From positions 434,001-498,000 of the forward strand of contig NZ_CP134398.1 in the NCBI RefSeq assembly GCF_002968335.2: a DNA stretch of 64,000 nucleotides, in the 5' to 3' direction. Position numbers and translations under genes: made by a program. Under the pieces are notes generated by a model, which saw only the letters and a program-made list of their open reading frames with translations, was not told the origin of the DNA and did no database searches. The DNA is from Mycobacterium sp. ITM-2016-00316 (GTDB taxonomy: Bacteria; Actinomycetota; Actinomycetes; Mycobacteriales; Mycobacteriaceae). Position 1 is the stretch's first letter, and the number at the start of each line of letters is the position of its first letter. Shown piece by piece: positions 44,060 through 51,939 of the stretch.

Positions 44060-45079
44060 TCAGTCAACTGGGCGGCGCAACGAGGATGCGCCCTCGGCCC
44101 AGCACCGCATCATGTGGTCGGCGAGCAGGTCCTCGACGAGCGCGTGCGCCCGGATACCGAACACCACATCTCGATCGAGATGCGGTTCGCGGGCGACCAT
44201 ATCGCCCACGACGTCGGTGCGCACCACCTGCTCGTGCACCGCGTCGGCCTCGACGTGCTCGGCGTAGAAAGCGATGCAGGGCAGCGGGGCGTTCATCCGG
44301 CGCAGCGCGTCCACCAGTCGCTGGGAGCCGGGAGGTGAGGTGATCTCCGTGGAGGCGAAGTGTCCGACTGCGGCTCCACGCAGCCTGCGGTGCAGCCCGA
44401 ACAGCGACATCAGGTTCACCGCCGCCAGCGCCTCGGCGGTGACGTGATCGATGTAGCCGAGGTAGCGCGAGTCCAGGTCGGCGGCGTCCAGCAGATCGGC
44501 GAACAGTTGCTGGTGCAGGCGTGCGCCGCGACCGGCGCCGAACTCGTCGAATTCGACCGCGACGAACGCAGCCTTGGCCTGCCCGATCAGCCGCGGGATC
44601 GCCCACGCGTGTGGATCACCCTCCTTGAGGTGATACAGCGAGCGGTGCACGAAGTACTCCCGCATCTGCGACCAGGTGCCGAAGTCGCGCAGGTGATACG
44701 ACAGCCCCTCACCGTCGGCCGGTTCGATCGAAAGCCGCCGCATCTCGGCGGCCGCGGTGTCGTCGGCGCCGATTTCGCCGACCCGGTCGCGGACTTCGTC
44801 GAGGAACGAGGTTTCCAGTCGTCCGCGCAGGTGCAGCAGACCGGCATTCCACTCCCAGCCCGGGTCCACCTTTTCGAAACCCCGGTAGTGCAGCTCGTAG
44901 CAAATATACAGCGCCAGTTGTAGATCCAACCCGAATGGATCGGCGTCGCTGATGGATGCCTCGACCTGGGTGAGCCGGTTCACGGGCGCGCGCTCGGCGA
45001 GAAGCTCGGTCACCGCCAGGGACAGCGGGCCACGTGGGTCGGGCAATCTGGGTTCGACGCTGATAGAGGCAAGAGTCAC
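44060..45079 (-). CDS. Iron-containing redox enzyme family protein (haem-oxygenase fold)
   Basis: A 339-residue all-helical protein. The conserved His/Glu helices include CYELHYRGFE, EYFVHRSLYHLKEGDPHAWA, VAVEFDEFGAGRG and FYAEHVEADAVHEQVV. This matches the haem-oxygenase-like di-iron family that oxidises amino or fatty acids (iron-containing redox enzymes). Metal ligands are likely among those Glu and His, though the exact set cannot be assigned by eye. The GTG at 45079 (VTLASISVEPRLPDPRG) is the preferred start; the frame to 45163 has no conserved look. The substrate is unknown. Confidence 0.72.
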   Translation of the reverse strand: MTLASISVEPRLPDPRGPLSLAVTELLAERAPVNRLTQVEASISDADPFGLDLQLALYICYELHYRGFEKVDPGWEWNAGLLHLRGRLETSFLDEVRDRVGEIGADDTAAAEMRRLSIEPADGEGLSYHLRDFGTWSQMREYFVHRSLYHLKEGDPHAWAIPRLIGQAKAAFVAVEFDEFGAGRGARLHQQLFADLLDAADLDSRYLGYIDHVTAEALAAVNLMSLFGLHRRLRGAAVGHFASTEITSPPGSQRLVDALRRMNAPLPCIAFYAEHVEADAVHEQVVRTDVVGDMVAREPHLDRDVVFGIRAHALVEDLLADHMMRCWAEGASSLRRPVD

Positions 45080-45116
45080 GCGGTGTCGTATACCCGCACC
45101 AACCGAGCGGAAACGT

Positions 45117-45410
45117 TCATTCGCCGGGCCATTCGCCCGTCCAACGAGCGAATGCCTTTGCACCCTGCCGGTCGATCACGGTCTTGACGACGGAGAAGAT
45201 CAGTCCCTGAAGCGCGGCGGCAAGCACTACTTCCTTGAAGGAATAGTCGCGGGCCAGCGGCGACGGCGGGTCGGAATGTTCGCCGTCGGAGGCACGCTTC
45301 CAGATCTGCTTGAAGATCGCGCCGGCGACCAGTCCGCCGGCCAGCGAACTGGCAAGCCCGACGGGGCGATACATCAACTTCGCGGTCATGCTCGACTTGT
45401 AGGTGGTCAT
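45117..45410 (-). CDS. DUF4235 small membrane protein
   Basis: A 97-residue protein with two hydrophobic segments (about 17-33 with SLAGGLVAGAIFKQIWKRAS, and 60-77 with VVLAAALQGLIFSVVKTVID). This pattern and the FKQIWKR motif are those of DUF4235. Its ATG overlaps the end of the DUF3618 gene by 4 nt and is preceded by GGAGG. It is the third gene of a small envelope-stress-type operon. Function unknown. Confidence 0.82.
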   Translation of the reverse strand: MTTYKSSMTAKLMYRPVGLASSLAGGLVAGAIFKQIWKRASDGEHSDPPSPLARDYSFKEVVLAAALQGLIFSVVKTVIDRQGAKAFARWTGEWPGE

Positions 45411-45745
45411 GGCTTGCCTCCCTGTCGACGGCGGCGCCAGAGGATGACGCCCAGCAGAACGGCCGCGGTCGCCACCACGGTGGCGGCGGCAGGCAGACCC
45501 GGCTTGATGGCCCCGGCGTCGTCGGTGACGGCGTCGACGACGTCGTGGCGCGCGGTCTCGGCGGCTTCGGCGACGCGCTCTTTGGTGTCGGCGACCTTGT
45601 CCTGCGCTCGCCCCTTCACATCGAGTTTGTCGGTCAGAGCCGACACCGTCTCGCCCACCTCGTGTCGGGTGCGTTCGATGTCCTCGGCGATCTCTTCGAC
45701 ACTCGCGCCGTGCGCCGGATCCGGCCGATCATCAGCCCCGGCCAT
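45407..45745 (-). CDS. DUF3618 membrane-anchored protein
   Basis: A 112-residue protein. The DUF3618 signature EEIAEDIERTRHEVGETVSA (about 17-36) is followed by a charged coiled-coil-like helix. One C-terminal transmembrane helix (about 85-103) ends in WRRRRQGGKP. It probably forms a cytosolic helical stalk on the membrane. ATG 45745 has GGAGG upstream. It overlaps the holin-X gene by 14 nt and the DUF4235 gene by 4 nt, so the three proteins are made together. Confidence 0.85.
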   Translation of the reverse strand: MAGADDRPDPAHGASVEEIAEDIERTRHEVGETVSALTDKLDVKGRAQDKVADTKERVAEAAETARHDVVDAVTDDAGAIKPGLPAAATVVATAAVLLGVILWRRRRQGGKP

Positions 45746-46145
45746 GACGTGCCTCCTTCACGGTGTTGATGTCCTCGGTCACGCTGGAGACCACTTCCTT
45801 TGCCGCCGCGGGAGCCTGCTCGACCTGTTTCTTCCCGACGACGGCGGCTATACCGGCGGCGGCCAGCAACACCGCTGCGACGATCACCGCCGCGGCCCAG
45901 ACGGGCAAGACCAGGGCCAGTGCCGCGATCGCAGCGGTCACTGCGGCCAGCAGGCCGACAAAGGCGAGTAGGCCTGCGGTGCTGAACAGGCCGGCACCCA
46001 CCCCCGCGCGTTTGGTGGCCAGCTGAAAATCCTTCTGTGCCAACTGAATCTCGTCGCGCACCAGACGTGAGGTCTGAGTGGTCAGGCGGTCTATCAATTC
46101 GGGTATCGAAGCCTGGTCGGCAGGCTTCGTCTCGACGTTCGTCAT
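45732..46145 (-). CDS. Phage-holin-family membrane protein (actinobacterial holin-X / DUF1469)
   Basis: A 137-residue protein with the family start IPELIDRLTTQTSRLVRDEI then QLAQKD, two or three Ala-rich membrane helices (about 50-105) and a charged C-terminus. Despite the name, such proteins are chromosomal and usually occur with DUF3618 and DUF4235 proteins, as here. ATG 46145 is chosen because it gives the usual short lead; the frame to 46199 runs into promoter DNA. A SigF-like promoter candidate lies about 55-80 bp upstream. Confidence 0.82.
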   Translation of the reverse strand: MTNVETKPADQASIPELIDRLTTQTSRLVRDEIQLAQKDFQLATKRAGVGAGLFSTAGLLAFVGLLAAVTAAIAALALVLPVWAAAVIVAAVLLAAAGIAAVVGKKQVEQAPAAAKEVVSSVTEDINTVKEARHGRG

Positions 46146-46197
46146 ACGAGAATCCCATCGCTGGAGACGTGGCGGAACACCGCCCTTCGCACAGTGC

Positions 46198-46223
46198 ATT
46201 ACCGGCGGAACCTGCCGTTAAAC
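46198..46223 (-). promoter_or_regulatory. Possible SigF-type promoter for the holin-X operon
   Basis: Reading the minus strand, GTTT (46223-46220) is followed after 16 nt by GGTAAT (46203-46198). SigF promoters in mycobacteria have GTTT-N15-17-GGGTAT. The -10 is a partial match. It lies about 55 bp before the ATG at 46145. Confidence 0.35.
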
Positions 46224-46237
46224 CTCCGGCACGTCGC

Positions 46238-46262
46238 GTTTCTTTCGGTTCGGCGCGGGTAC
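46238..46262 (+). promoter_or_regulatory. SigF-type promoter for the glycosyltransferase operon
   Basis: GTTT (46238-46241), 15 nt, then GGGTAC (46257-46262) match the mycobacterial SigF consensus GTTT-N15-17-GGGTAY exactly. The site is about 100 bp before the first gene of the operon, which starts at TTG 46364. This suggests expression in stress or stationary phase. Confidence 0.65.
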
Positions 46263-46363
46263 TCCGTGCTCGCAGCGACCTCCAGAACAGGTGGGTACGC
46301 CGGCCCGTGGTTACCCGGGTCAACTGTGCTATCGACCGCGGTCCTTTCCGTGAGGAGTCTGCC

Positions 46364-47428
46364 TTGCGCATTGCCTCTGTCCCTGCGTCGCACGTATATG
46401 TGCAGCATCTGTCCCATCCCGGAGAACTGGAATCGGTTGTTCGCTTGGAGGATCCCGTGCCCGCCGACGGGCGCAAGGTGCCAGGGGGCTGGTGGCCGCC
46501 GATGATGTTGGAGCCGGACTGGATCGCCCGGCATCACGAGGACTTCGACGCATTCCATATCCACTTCGGATTCGATGCGGTGACCACTAAAGATCTCGTC
46601 GGTGCCGTAGCGCAGCTCAAGAAGTATGAAAAGCCGCTGATTTACACGGTGCACGATCTGCGCAATCCCCATCATCCCGATCCCTCGGCGCACGAAGATC
46701 AACAGGAAGTCCTGGTCTCCGCTGCGCACGCCTTGATAACCCTGACGGAGGGCGCCGCCCGCGCAGTGGATGAACGGTGGGGCCGCAAACCCCACGTACT
46801 ACCGCACCCGCATGTACTCGGAAACCACTGGATCGAGCGCCCCCGCGCGCGCAGCGCGGAATTCGTCGTGGGCGTCCACGTGAAGAGTCTGCGGGCGAAC
46901 ATGGATCCGCTGGCGATTCTGGACACCCTTGTCGAATCGGTGGCAGCGCTACCGGGTGCCGTCCTACAGATCGACGTCCACGACGAGATCTTCGATCCGG
47001 ACAACCATTGGTTCGCTCCCGACGTGGGTCGCACTTTGATGAATTACGCACGGCACCAACGGGTGCGGGTCAAGGTTCATCCGTACTTCACAGATACTCA
47101 GCTCTGGGACTACCTCGCGTCGCTCAACGTATCGGTGTTGCCCTACCGTTTCGGCTCGCACTCGGGATGGCTGGAGGCCTGCTACGACCTCGGTACCGAA
47201 GTGGTCGCTCCCAGTTGCGGCTTCTACGGGGAGCAACGCCCGTGCGAGGTATTCGAGTTGACCGAGGGAACATTCGACGAGAACTCGCTACACCGTGCGG
47301 TGAGCGCGACGCACAGACGGTGGAGTGCCGGAGTGTCCGCGCCGCGCGCACGTTGGCCGGACCGCTACCGGGAGCGTGTCGCGCTGTCCGCTGAGCATGC
47401 CCGGCTCTATCAGGAAGCGGCGTCATGA
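46364..47428 (+). CDS. Glycosyltransferase family 4-like protein
   Basis: A 354-residue GT-B-type protein starting LRIASVPASHVYVQHLSHPG. It has the acceptor-half FHIHFGFDAVT and YTVHDLRNPHHPDP, and a donor half with LITLTEGAARAVDERWG, PHPHVLG and the C-terminal LPYRFGSHSGWLEACYDLGT, where Glu is the usual nucleotide-sugar contact. TTG 46364 is the start because GAGGAG lies 8 nt before it; the open frame upstream to 46037 is antisense to holin-X. It is the first gene of a four-gene operon. Donor and acceptor sugars are unknown. Confidence 0.8.
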   Translation: MRIASVPASHVYVQHLSHPGELESVVRLEDPVPADGRKVPGGWWPPMMLEPDWIARHHEDFDAFHIHFGFDAVTTKDLVGAVAQLKKYEKPLIYTVHDLRNPHHPDPSAHEDQQEVLVSAAHALITLTEGAARAVDERWGRKPHVLPHPHVLGNHWIERPRARSAEFVVGVHVKSLRANMDPLAILDTLVESVAALPGAVLQIDVHDEIFDPDNHWFAPDVGRTLMNYARHQRVRVKVHPYFTDTQLWDYLASLNVSVLPYRFGSHSGWLEACYDLGTEVVAPSCGFYGEQRPCEVFELTEGTFDENSLHRAVSATHRRWSAGVSAPRARWPDRYRERVALSAEHARLYQEAAS

Positions 47429-48657
47429 CCGCCCCGTTGCGGATCGCGCTGATCGCCTCCAACCGCTTCCCGATCCGGCAGCCCTTCGCGGGCGGACTGG
47501 AATCGCACGTCTGGCACCTGGCGCGGGCACTGGCCGCTTGCGGGCACCGCGTCTCACTGTTCGCCGGTGCCGGATCGGACGCCGCGCCGGGATGGGAAGC
47601 GCTGACGGTTCGCCGCCTTGCACTGTCCGACAACGCAAAGCGCGACACGTCCATGCCCGCCGAGGCGTTCATGGCCGACCACCACGCGTATCTGAGCGTC
47701 ATGCTCGAATTGGCCAACACCGACTCCTTCGACGTCGTGCACAACCACAGCTTGCACCACCTGCCGGTGGCGATGGCCCCGATGCTGGATGTACCGATGC
47801 TGACCACGGTGCACACCCCGCCGACGCCATGGCTGGAGTCTGCGCTGGCGGCGGCGTCGGGAGAGGGCACCCGGCTGGCGGCGGTGAGCCGGCACACCGC
47901 AACTTCGTGGGCACACATCACCCCCGGTATCCAGGTGGTTCCGAACGGAATAGACACTGCGCAATGGGCCTTCGGTCCCGGAGGAGACCGGCTCGTGTGG
48001 TTCGGCCGGATCACGCCGGAGAAAGGGACTCACCTGGCCGCCGCGGCTGCGCGTCGCGCCCGAATGCCCCTGGTATTGGCCGGACCTGTCTCCGACCCGA
48101 CGTACTACGCCCAGTTCGTCGAACCGATGCTCGATGACCAGATCCGCTATGCCGGGCACCTCACCCACGACGAACTGGTGCAGCTCGTTGGTTCATCGTC
48201 GGCGGCGCTTGTCACCCCGGCCTGGGATGAACCGTATGGATTGGTGGTGGCCGAGGCATTGTCCTGCGGGACACCGGTGGTGGCTTTTGCCCGGGGCGGT
48301 ATACCCGAACTGCTCGACCCGTGTGCCGGGAGGCTGGTGACCCCCGGGGATGTGGATGCCATGGCAGCTGCGGTACCGGAAGTCCTTGCGCTGGACAGGT
48401 ATGCGGTCCGCAGGCACGCCAAAAACCGCTGTTCGGCGGACGCGATGTTGAACCAGTATCTGACCCTGTATCAGCAGATGATCACAGAATCCGGGGGCGA
48501 GGACGATGATCGGCTACTACGTGCACCATCACGGGTTCGGGCACCTCGCGCGAGCGATGAGTATCGGCGCGCGGCTGAGCCGTCCGGTCACCGTGCTGAC
48601 CAGTCGGCCGGTGCCGGAACCGCACCCGTTCACCTCGGTTGTCGAGCTTCCGCGTGA
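47425..48657 (+). CDS. Glycosyltransferase family 4 (3' end probably frameshifted)
   Basis: A GT4 enzyme of about 360 true residues. It opens LRIALIASNRFPIRQPFAGG (the acceptor-side glycine loop) and continues VVPNGIDTAQW, VWFGRITPEKGTHLAAAA and the donor motif EPYGLVVAEALSCGTPVVAF, the standard E-x7-E of the family. It overlaps the previous gene as ATGA. After MITESGG the frame runs 152 nt into the next gene as Arg/Ala-rich text. One extra G in the GGGGG run at 48492-48496 would instead end the protein at TGA 48507-48509, an ATGA overlap like the other junctions. Confidence 0.82.
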   Translation: MTAPLRIALIASNRFPIRQPFAGGLESHVWHLARALAACGHRVSLFAGAGSDAAPGWEALTVRRLALSDNAKRDTSMPAEAFMADHHAYLSVMLELANTDSFDVVHNHSLHHLPVAMAPMLDVPMLTTVHTPPTPWLESALAAASGEGTRLAAVSRHTATSWAHITPGIQVVPNGIDTAQWAFGPGGDRLVWFGRITPEKGTHLAAAAARRARMPLVLAGPVSDPTYYAQFVEPMLDDQIRYAGHLTHDELVQLVGSSSAALVTPAWDEPYGLVVAEALSCGTPVVAFARGGIPELLDPCAGRLVTPGDVDAMAAAVPEVLALDRYAVRRHAKNRCSADAMLNQYLTLYQQMITESGGEDDDRLLRAPSRVRAPRASDEYRRAAEPSGHRADQSAGAGTAPVHLGCRASA

Positions 48658-49513
48658 CGACCACGCCGCCGGGCGTGCGCTGAACCCGACCGCGAATGGC
48701 GCCCTGCACTGGGCGCCCCAATCCGACACCGGATACGGCGACCGGATGGCTGCCATCGTGCAGTGGGTCAAGGACGCCCAACCCGAGGTGTTCGTCGTCG
48801 ACGTGTCCGTCGAGGTGGCGGTGTTCGTGCGGCTGCTCGGTGTGCCGGTGGTGGTGACCGCTCTGCCCGGAAACCGCATCGATGCGCCACATCGACTGGT
48901 GCACAGGATGGCTGACCAGATCATCGCGGCCTGGCCGAAGGACCTACGGGTGCCCTCGTGGCTGCGGCCGTATGAGAACAAGACGGCGTTCGTGGGCGGG
49001 ATCAGCCGATTCGATGGCCGGCCGCGATGCGAAGACGAGCATTCCGGCACGAAGGTCGTCGTGCTTTCCGGCGCCGAAGGAATGTGCGTTCGGGAAGGCG
49101 ACATGAACCGCAGCGAAGGTCGTGATTCCGTCACCTGGATGTCGCTGGGCGCGAATCCCGGTGACTGGGCCGCGGATCCGTGGCCGCAACTGAGCGCGGC
49201 TGATGTGGTGGTGACGCACGCAGGGCAGAACAGCATCGCCGATGTCGCTGCTGCGTCCCGGCCGACGATCGTGATCCCGCAGCCCCGACCGTTCGACGAA
49301 CAACGAACGACTGCGGAAGTGCTGCACCGCAACCAGCTCGCGGTCGTCGCATCCCGTTGGCCACAACGACACGCCTGGCCCGCACTGTTGGATCGGGCGA
49401 AATCGATCGACAGCGAGCGCTGGAAGTTGTGGGAGACCGAAGGTGCCGCGAGTCGAGCGGCGAAGGCAATAGAGGACACGGCTCTTCGGTGCCGGGGAAG
49501 GTTCGCCCGATGA
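48506..49513 (+). CDS. Glycosyltransferase (GT-B, MGT/GT28-like)
   Basis: A 335-residue protein that starts MIGYYVHHHGFGHLARAMSI, the usual beginning of nucleotide-sugar transferases with a GHxxRA loop. The C-terminal donor half has LSAADVVVTHAGQNSIADVA and IPQPRPFDEQRTTAEVL, like UDP-glycosyltransferases (the THAGQNS loop binds diphosphate). The central region LSGAEGMCVREGD is shorter than in MurG. It shares ATGA with the following gene. It likely acts with the other three enzymes on one glycan or glycolipid; the product is unknown. Confidence 0.8.
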   Translation: MIGYYVHHHGFGHLARAMSIGARLSRPVTVLTSRPVPEPHPFTSVVELPRDDHAAGRALNPTANGALHWAPQSDTGYGDRMAAIVQWVKDAQPEVFVVDVSVEVAVFVRLLGVPVVVTALPGNRIDAPHRLVHRMADQIIAAWPKDLRVPSWLRPYENKTAFVGGISRFDGRPRCEDEHSGTKVVVLSGAEGMCVREGDMNRSEGRDSVTWMSLGANPGDWAADPWPQLSAADVVVTHAGQNSIADVAAASRPTIVIPQPRPFDEQRTTAEVLHRNQLAVVASRWPQRHAWPALLDRAKSIDSERWKLWETEGAASRAAKAIEDTALRCRGRFAR

Positions 49514-50361
49514 AAACCGCCGTCATCACCACCGTGCACGGCAGGCCCGCGCACCTGCGCAACCTGCGCATCGGACTTGGCCGCAACACGCGACTCTGCG
49601 ACCTGCATGTGGTTGTCGCCATTGATGACCCGGACGTCTCGAACGTGATCGGCGAGGCCGATGTGCCTACCGTTCTGGTCGACTGTTCGGCCGGGGACCC
49701 AGCGCTGCCCGTGTCCCGTGCGCGCAACCTCGGCGCGGCCACCGCGCTGAAGGAAGGGTCGGGCCTGCTCGTCTTCCTCGATGTCGATTGCATACCCGGA
49801 CGCGAACTCGTGTCGTGCTACTACGAGGCCGCGCAACAACCCGAGCATGCGGAGGCGCTGTTGTGCGGTCCGGTGACCTATCTGCCCCCAGCGGGGCCGG
49901 ACGGCTATCCGATGGATCGACTGCATGAACTGGCCAGTCCGCATCCGGCCCGCCCGGCACCGCCCGGCCACCGAATCGTGGCCGGCGCCGATTATCGGCT
50001 GTTCTGGTCGCTGTCCTTCGCCGTGACGTCGCCCACCTGGTGCCGGATCGGCGGTTTCTCGGAGGATTACCGCGGTTATGGCGGCGAGGACACCGATTTC
50101 GCCCAACGCGCGGCAGCTCAGGACGTCTTCCTGAAGTGGGTCGGTGGCGCGGACGCCTTCCATCAGTACCACCCGGTGTCCGATCCCCCGGTCGAACACC
50201 TCGATGACATTCTGCGCAATGCTGCAGTGTTCGAACAGAAATGGGGATGGTGGCCGATGGAGGGATGGCTGCAGGCATTTGAGTCGCTCGGGTTGATCGG
50301 CAGAGATCCGACGGGGAAGCCGGTTCGACTGAGCGTCGACCGCCGGGTGGATGCGTCGTGA
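49510..50361 (+). CDS. Glycosyltransferase family 2 (GT-A)
   Basis: A 283-residue GT-A enzyme. The N-terminal nucleotide fold is AVITTVHGRPAHLRNLRIGL, the metal-binding DxD is in LVFLDVDCIPGREL, and the acceptor-side GG-ED motif is in RGYGGEDTDFAQRAA. The C-terminus has a Trp-rich KWGWWPMEGWLQAF. GT2 enzymes add one sugar from a nucleotide donor with inversion. ATG 49510 overlaps the previous stop by 4 nt. It is the last gene of the operon and ends 4 nt from the convergent marR gene. Confidence 0.84.
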   Translation: MKTAVITTVHGRPAHLRNLRIGLGRNTRLCDLHVVVAIDDPDVSNVIGEADVPTVLVDCSAGDPALPVSRARNLGAATALKEGSGLLVFLDVDCIPGRELVSCYYEAAQQPEHAEALLCGPVTYLPPAGPDGYPMDRLHELASPHPARPAPPGHRIVAGADYRLFWSLSFAVTSPTWCRIGGFSEDYRGYGGEDTDFAQRAAAQDVFLKWVGGADAFHQYHPVSDPPVEHLDDILRNAAVFEQKWGWWPMEGWLQAFESLGLIGRDPTGKPVRLSVDRRVDAS

Positions 50362-50365
50362 CCTT

Positions 50366-50794
50366 TCAGCCCAAAGCGGCGAGGATTTCCTGGATTCCGG
50401 CCCGCATGGCGGTGACGGTGTCGGCACCCACCCGATCGGCGGCGCGCTGGTTGGCGGCGCCGGCGCGCCGGTTCATCGCCGCCAAGGCCACGCGCCCCTT
50501 GCTGGTCAGACCGAGGACCGGTGACGTCCGGTGCCCGGGGTTGGCGGTGAAATCGGCCAGCCCTTCGGAGACCAGATCGTTGGCCACCCGTTGCACCGCC
50601 TGGCGGGTGACGCCCAGTCGGCGTGCGGCGGCAGGCACGGGGAGACCGTCCCCGGACACCGCGTTCAGCAGTTGCCACCGCGCCTGTGTTTGCCCTTCCT
50701 TGGCGGCCAAGGACTCTCCGGACTGCCGCAACGCGCCGGCCAGTTCGTAGACATCGGCCACCAGGAGCGCGAACTCGTCGCCACTTGACAACAT
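50366..50794 (-). CDS. MarR family transcriptional regulator
   Basis: A 142-residue winged-helix regulator: QARWQLLNAVSGDGLPVPAA, the HTH VPAAARRLGVTRQAVQRVAN (about 63-82) and a wing GHRTSPVLGLTSKG. ATG 50794 lies inside a perfect 16-bp palindrome that is probably its own operator. An upstream in-frame ATG at 50824 would overlap the divergent gene start and add MAPILGYYDN, which does not look conserved. It faces a DUF1398 gene that it likely controls. Confidence 0.83.
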   Translation of the reverse strand: MLSSGDEFALLVADVYELAGALRQSGESLAAKEGQTQARWQLLNAVSGDGLPVPAAARRLGVTRQAVQRVANDLVSEGLADFTANPGHRTSPVLGLTSKGRVALAAMNRRAGAANQRAADRVGADTVTAMRAGIQEILAALG

Positions 50795-50801
50795 GTTGTC
50801 A
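50786..50801. promoter_or_regulatory. Perfect 16-bp palindrome over the marR start codon
   Basis: TGACAACATGTTGTCA is fully self-complementary; its central ATG is the marR start codon on the minus strand. It is 22 bp from the divergent DUF1398 start. MarR dimers bind 16-20-bp palindromes, so this fits autorepression plus control of the neighbour. Confidence 0.75.
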
Positions 50802-50822
50802 TAGTAGCCTAGGATGGGCGCC

Positions 50823-51242
50823 ATGACGATGGCACTCGAGAACCTGCGGCGCGCGTTCCAGGCGGCGACGGACGTGCGCCCGGAGATCGGGGGATTCCCT
50901 TACCTGGCCGAGACTTTGCGTCGCGCAGGGGTTCGCCGCAACGAATGGCTGCTGCCGTCATTGCAGCGGATCTATCACACCGATGCGGGAGCGGTGGTCG
51001 AGCAGGGCACCCCGCTGCTGCACGGACTCGCCGAGATCCCGTCGTTCGACTCCGGCGCGCTGATTCGCGCGTTGCGGGCCGACCAGGAGGGGCGGGCGCC
51101 CTTCGAGCAGTTCATCTCGTCGGCGTGGGAGGCCGGTGTGGTGCGTTGGGTGGTCGATCTGGATGCCCGAACCTGCACCTACCACGGCAGCTCCGGTGAA
51201 ACCTATGTGGAGAACTACCCCGCCGTCACCATCGGGGTGTGA
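50823..51242 (+). CDS. DUF1398 family protein
   Basis: A 139-residue protein with GGFPYLAETLRRAGVRRNEW, AEIPSFDSGALIRALRADQEG and a final YHGSSGETYVENYPAV. These are the family blocks of DUF1398 (phage-envelope-like YbcV group). No catalytic residues are known. ATG 50823 is chosen for AGGA 8 nt upstream; ATG 50814 would add MGA. It is divergent from marR and separated by the palindrome. Function unknown. Confidence 0.78.
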   Translation: MTMALENLRRAFQAATDVRPEIGGFPYLAETLRRAGVRRNEWLLPSLQRIYHTDAGAVVEQGTPLLHGLAEIPSFDSGALIRALRADQEGRAPFEQFISSAWEAGVVRWVVDLDARTCTYHGSSGETYVENYPAVTIGV

Positions 51243-51854
51243 TCACGGCGTGACGGGGAGGGTGGCCCCGGTGGCCAGCCGGGCGTACTCACGCATCAGG
51301 CGCAACGCCGTCCGGCGATCCAATGCCGGGTCGCGGGCGACGATGCGATAGCCGAGATAGTCCTCCATCGACATCAACGTCATGGCGATATCGCGAGCGG
51401 GAGAGTTCAGCCGGAATGCGCCGCTCTCCGCACCGGTGGTGAGCAGGTCGCTGTAGAGGTCGACCTGGCGGTGATAGATGGCCTGCACGTCGCGGCGCTG
51501 ATCGAGTTCGAATCCGGCCGCAAGCACCGCGCGCCAGATCGCGCGCCATTCGGCGTCCTCGGGACCGGACGGGAGGCCGGCCGCGATGGTCAATGCCAGC
51601 TGGGTGGCCGGATCGTCGGTCCGGGCGCCGATCTGCAGGCGTTCGTCGTAGAAGCGGACATCGGATCGCAGGGCCAGTTCGGACAGCAGCTCGGTCATGT
51701 CCTTGAAGTAGTACCGCAGCGCATTGGTGGTCAGGCCGAGCTCGGCGGCCACGTCGGCGAGCTTGAGGGAGGCCAGGTCGTGGCGCTCGATGACGGCGAT
51801 GGCGGCATCCAGGATCTCGCCACGTCGCTCTTCTTGCCGGTTCGGTCGCGCCAT
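51243..51854 (-). CDS. TetR family transcriptional regulator
   Basis: A 203-residue TetR repressor. Its HTH is LKLADVAAELGLTTNALRYY (about 29-48), followed by a helical ligand domain. The start is ATG 51854 (MARPNRQEERRGEIL). The open frame to 52013 crosses the operator and is rejected. It is divergent from the P1 peptidase-permease operon and separated from it by a long inverted repeat. The ligand may be an amino compound handled by that operon. Confidence 0.85.
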   Translation of the reverse strand: MARPNRQEERRGEILDAAIAVIERHDLASLKLADVAAELGLTTNALRYYFKDMTELLSELALRSDVRFYDERLQIGARTDDPATQLALTIAAGLPSGPEDAEWRAIWRAVLAAGFELDQRRDVQAIYHRQVDLYSDLLTTGAESGAFRLNSPARDIAMTLMSMEDYLGYRIVARDPALDRRTALRLMREYARLATGATLPVTP

Positions 51855-51902
51855 CGTCCCTATTTTGCCGTTTCTGTTGCGCGGAGGCGTACGCGGGCGC
51901 AT

Positions 51903-51929
51903 AGTTCTTTTCCAAATAGGAAAATAACT
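51903..51929. promoter_or_regulatory. Inverted-repeat operator between TetR and peptidase operon
   Basis: Arms AGTT-n-TTTTCC (51903-51913) and GGAAAA-n-AACT (51919-51929) are reverse complements apart from one position, with AAATA between them. The AT-rich repeat stands out in this GC-rich DNA and lies 11 bp before ATG 51940. It is the likely TetR operator. Confidence 0.7.
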
Positions 51930-51939
51930 CCTGAACGAA

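Noticed and set aside
44360..44923. Plus-strand open frame opposite the iron-containing redox enzyme gene
   Set aside because: An antisense shadow; the minus strand carries conserved His/Glu helices.
45732..46145. Prophage holin
   Set aside because: The family name suggests a phage, but the gene sits in a DUF3618/DUF4235 operon with no lysin, capsid or integrase genes nearby.
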